Source: Wolinella succinogenes DSM 1740
GTDB lineage: Bacteria; Campylobacterota; Campylobacteria; Campylobacterales; Helicobacteraceae
DNA length: 64,000 nucleotides
Assembly: GCF_000196135.1 (NCBI RefSeq)
Contig: NC_005090.1
Span: forward strand, 1,560,001-1,624,000
Direction: 5' to 3'
A model generated the notes under the pieces. It did not search any database and was not told where the DNA came from. It saw nothing but the letters and a program-made list of their open reading frames with translations. Positions 61,837 to 64,000 of this stretch are shown here, in pieces. The translations under genes and the position numbers were made by a program. Numbering within the stretch: the first letter of the stretch is position 1; each line of letters opens with the position of its first letter.

Positions 61837-62976
61837 TTATACCAAGGGCACCTTTTGGTGCTCCTTGTAAAAACTCTCCCAGCTTCTCCTAATTCCTAGG
61901 CTAAGCATCGCACTCGCTCCCCTCTTCCCCCACTCTTCTCGCACCAAAGGCTCTTGGGCTAGATGGATAATCGCCTCTTTCCACGCCTTGTGATTCTTAG
62001 CGTCCAAGATATAGCCGCTTTGGGTCATAGAGACGATCTCCTTGGGCCCTCCCTCATCGCTCACCACCGCGGGCAATCCACTCGCACACGCCTCCATCAC
62101 CGCCTGCCCCAAAGTGTCCGTGCGTGAAGGAAAGAGAAAAAAGTCGCTACTGGCATAGATCTTGGAGAGCTCCTCCCCTCCTTTAAATCCAAGATAGTGA
62201 ATATCCAAATCTTCATCCGCCAACGCTCCGCTAAACTCTCCCTCGCCCACCACCACAAGCTCTAAAGGCTTGGCATAGTGCGCCTTGAGCTCCCTCCATG
62301 CCTCCAGCAAAAAGAGGAAATTCTTCTCCTTGTTGAGCCTCCCGACATAGAGCGCCTTGGGGGCATTCATGCACAATCCCCACTCTTTCCAGATCGTGCG
62401 ATCCCGAAATCTTGGGCCAAAGCGCGTCAAATCGATTCCTGCTTGGATGACCCCCACCCTTGAAGGCTCTATCCTAAGCTCTTCAAAAAGCTCTCTAGAG
62501 TGAGTCATAGAGCGCAAAAGCAGACGCGAAAAAGGGGCATAAAACCAGCGCAAGCACCGAATCGAGAGGCGTTTTAAAAAAGAGCTTTGGGTGTTTTCCA
62601 TGATATAGGCGGGAAAGTCGGTGTGGTAGGTGCCACAAAGGGGTTTGCCTAGCCTCTTGGCGATGATTCTCCCGCACAGCCCGACAAAGCCTGGCGTGGA
62701 GATATGGATGATGTCAGGATTAAGCTCTTTAGCGAGCGACCAAAAACGCCAAAAAGGGGGAATCGCCAAATCCAGCTCAGGATAAAAGGGCATCCTAAAG
62801 CGCCAAAAAGGCTTCTCGTTGTGAATATAGAGGGCGCTCTCGTAGCGCTTTTTGAGCGTAGAGCCAAAGATATGAAGCTCCCCTTGGCTCTCTTGCGCCT
62901 CTCTCCCCATGTCCGTCACAAAACGACTCACCCCATTGGCATCGCCTAGGGTGTCGGTGAAGAGTAAGATTCTCAC
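61837..62976 (-). CDS. GT4-family glycosyltransferase
   Basis: A 379-residue glycosyltransferase of the GT-B fold. The frame is open 45 codons further upstream, but that part does not fit the family and overlaps the divergent phosphoesterase gene; GTG 62976, seven bases after AAGGAG, begins VRILLFTDTLGDANGVSRF as expected. The donor-site motif is MEACASGLPAVVSDEGGPKE (about 316-335) with the E-x7-E pattern, and LYVGRLNKEKN is in the C-terminal half. Relatives transfer hexoses or mannose to lipids. The pairing with an LpxH-like gene across one divergent promoter points to a lipid or envelope glycan role, which is inference. Confidence 0.86.
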   Translation of the reverse strand: MRILLFTDTLGDANGVSRFVTDMGREAQESQGELHIFGSTLKKRYESALYIHNEKPFWRFRMPFYPELDLAIPPFWRFWSLAKELNPDIIHISTPGFVGLCGRIIAKRLGKPLCGTYHTDFPAYIMENTQSSFLKRLSIRCLRWFYAPFSRLLLRSMTHSRELFEELRIEPSRVGVIQAGIDLTRFGPRFRDRTIWKEWGLCMNAPKALYVGRLNKEKNFLFLLEAWRELKAHYAKPLELVVVGEGEFSGALADEDLDIHYLGFKGGEELSKIYASSDFFLFPSRTDTLGQAVMEACASGLPAVVSDEGGPKEIVSMTQSGYILDAKNHKAWKEAIIHLAQEPLVREEWGKRGASAMLSLGIRRSWESFYKEHQKVPLV

Positions 62977-63004
62977 AAGCGCTCTCCTTGGGACTATTTT
63001 TTGT

Positions 63005-63022
63005 AATGGTTTGCTCACCATT
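63005..63022. repeat. inverted repeat in the GT4/phosphoesterase divergent promoter
   Basis: AATGGT-TTGCTC-ACCATT is a perfect 6-base inverted repeat, extended imperfectly outward (TGTAATGGT against TACAATGGT). It is centred in the 99-base gap and could be an operator acting on both genes. No family of regulator can be named from it. Confidence 0.35.
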
Positions 63023-63075
63023 GTAGTGTAGGATGGCAAGCGAACTATTACAAAAACACCAAAGAGCCCCTCTGC

Positions 63076-63816
63076 ATGAAATTCAAAGCTGTCTTCATCT
63101 CTGACACCCATCTCGGCACCAAAGATTCCAAAGCCTCTTTATTGCTTGAATTCATCAAAGAGATTGAAACCAAAGAGCTCTATCTTGTCGGTGATATTAT
63201 CGATGGCTGGTCGCTCAAGCGCAAATGGATCTGGCTACAGCCCCACTCGGATGTGATTCAAAAGATACTCAAAGCCGCACGCAAAGGGGTGAGGGTCACC
63301 TATATCTTAGGGAATCATGATGAATTCATCCGTCCCTTTTTGCCTCTCGCGCTTGGAGATCATATCCGCGTGGTGGATGAAGCGACCTACAAAGCCAAAA
63401 ACAAAAAGCGCTACAAAATCGTCCATGGCGATCTCTATGATTCCATCACCATGACCAAAAAGTGGTTGGCGATCCTAGGGGATAATGGCTATCAGTTCCT
63501 CCTGCGTCTTAATGATCCCATCAACACCCTCCGCCAGCGCTTAGGATTCCGCCGATACTGGTCTTTTAGCCAATTCATCAAAGACCATGTCAAGCAAGCC
63601 GTCGCCTACATCAGCGACTTTGAAAAGATTTTGGTGGCGCACGCAAGAGAAGAGAAGTTTGATGGTATCATTTGTGGACACATCCACAAAGCCGAGATTC
63701 GAGACATTGAGGGAATCACCTACATGAATTGTGGGGATTGGGTGGAATCGTGCACCGCTTTGGTGGAGACTCTAGAGGGAGAGTTCAAAATCATCCGCTG
63801 GCTGGATGAACGCTAA
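63076..63816 (+). CDS. metallophosphoesterase, UDP-2,3-diacylglucosamine diphosphatase (LpxH)-like
   Basis: A 246-residue calcineurin-type phosphoesterase. Metal ligands lie in FISDTHLG (Asp10, His12), VGDIIDGW (Asp40), GNHDE (Asn80, His81), VHGDLYD and GHIHKAE. The WLQPHSDVIQKILKAARKG stretch and this spacing are those of LpxH-like enzymes, which cleave UDP-2,3-diacylglucosamine to lipid X in lipid A synthesis. The group also includes related enzymes of unsettled substrate, so no gene symbol is given. The ribosome site is weak (AAAGAG). It is divergent from the GT4 gene and 12 bases before the DUF155 gene. Confidence 0.82.
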   Translation: MKFKAVFISDTHLGTKDSKASLLLEFIKEIETKELYLVGDIIDGWSLKRKWIWLQPHSDVIQKILKAARKGVRVTYILGNHDEFIRPFLPLALGDHIRVVDEATYKAKNKKRYKIVHGDLYDSITMTKKWLAILGDNGYQFLLRLNDPINTLRQRLGFRRYWSFSQFIKDHVKQAVAYISDFEKILVAHAREEKFDGIICGHIHKAEIRDIEGITYMNCGDWVESCTALVETLEGEFKIIRWLDER

Positions 63817-63828
63817 AAAGGACAAACC

Positions 63829-64000
63829 ATGGAGAAAAAACCTCTACGCGCCTACTGCAACGCCACTCGATACGACTTCAACGCCCTAAGAGAGTTTCTG
63901 GAGAATCGCCATCGCGTGATGCTCGTTCGAGACTGCCTCCAAATCGAGCTCAAAGAGGGCCTAGTCTTTCTCTTTGAGTATGGCGGGGTGGTCTTTTGGG
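63829..64000 (+). CDS. RMD1/DUF155-family protein, 3' end outside window
   Basis: Fifty-seven codons are visible from ATG 63829, preceded by AAAAAGGA. The pattern FNALREFLENRHRVMLVRDC followed by KEGLVFLFEYGGVVFW is that of the N-terminus of DUF155/RMD1 proteins, whose bacterial members are membrane-tethered proteins of unknown function. It begins 12 bases after the phosphoesterase stop and is co-transcribed with it. The membrane helix expected at the C-terminus is outside the window. Confidence 0.72.
   Translation, partial: MEKKPLRAYCNATRYDFNALREFLENRHRVMLVRDCLQIELKEGLVFLFEYGGVVFW

Noticed and set aside
62977-63111. N-terminal extension of the glycosyltransferase (45 codons)
   Set aside because: It would run across the divergent promoter and into the phosphoesterase gene; GTG 62976 has AAGGAG and begins at the usual place for the GT-B fold.

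Overview
The window looks like a chromosomal segment of an epsilonproteobacterium (Campylobacterota, Helicobacteraceae-like), most probably Wolinella succinogenes or a close relative. Reasons: a hydABCDE membrane [NiFe]-hydrogenase operon; an Aer-type PAS protein and a membrane transducer paired like CetB/CetA of Campylobacter; FliW; flgB-flgC-fliE-ftsI divergent from ftsW; rpsJ next to an ATPase gene and rnhB; and NifU-like/TPR/murE and tcdA/acidic protein/aguB blocks, all gene orders known from Helicobacter. Base composition is moderate, clearly richer in GC than Helicobacter or Campylobacter. No rRNA, tRNA, CRISPR or insertion sequence was seen. The name of the species is an inference.

Layout. 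1-4034: M24 peptidase (cut by the window edge) and aroQ, divergent from purT, then an FAD oxidoreductase and ybaK. 4139-7530: an AT-rich accessory gene for a single-chain restriction-methylation-specificity protein whose start is separated from its body by a run of ten C; in this sequence the frame is broken, so it looks like a phase-variable system caught OFF. 7533-20324: uvrD-like helicase, fliW, valS-upp-lipoprotein, lepA, queE-queC with convergent queD, a AAA+ ATPase and a CDF metal transporter. 20519-25249: a small exported protein, ftsI, the flagellar rod genes fliE-flgC-flgB behind a sigma-54-type promoter, and ftsW. 25255-35077: isochorismatase-like hydrolase, M15 peptidase, cetA-cetB energy taxis pair, and a long leftward run MATE, aguB, acidic protein, tcdA, surE, ispA, PDZ protein, ybaB, panD. 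35147-40956: hydE-D-C-B-A. 41112-43263: murE, a TPR-like gene and a NifU-like gene.

43367-57168 is one leftward ribosomal superoperon (S10-spc-alpha) from a canonical promoter at 57139-57168 to a strong hairpin at 43367-43408, with secY, map, infA and rpoA inside and no rpmD (L30); a second promoter lies before rpmJ. 57253-64000 carries an ATPase gene and rnhB, an unusual cold-shock-domain/receiver-like fusion protein, a DUF2798 protein, hemW, a GT4 glycosyltransferase divergent from an LpxH-like phosphoesterase, and the start of a DUF155 gene.

Most of the window is conserved housekeeping. The places that deserve attention are the poly-C phase-variable R-M-S gene with its low-GC first recognition domain, the CSD/receiver fusion, the HypF-like character of HydE, the repeats in front of hydA, and several small conserved genes of unknown function. 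Gaps between genes are all shorter than 300 bases.
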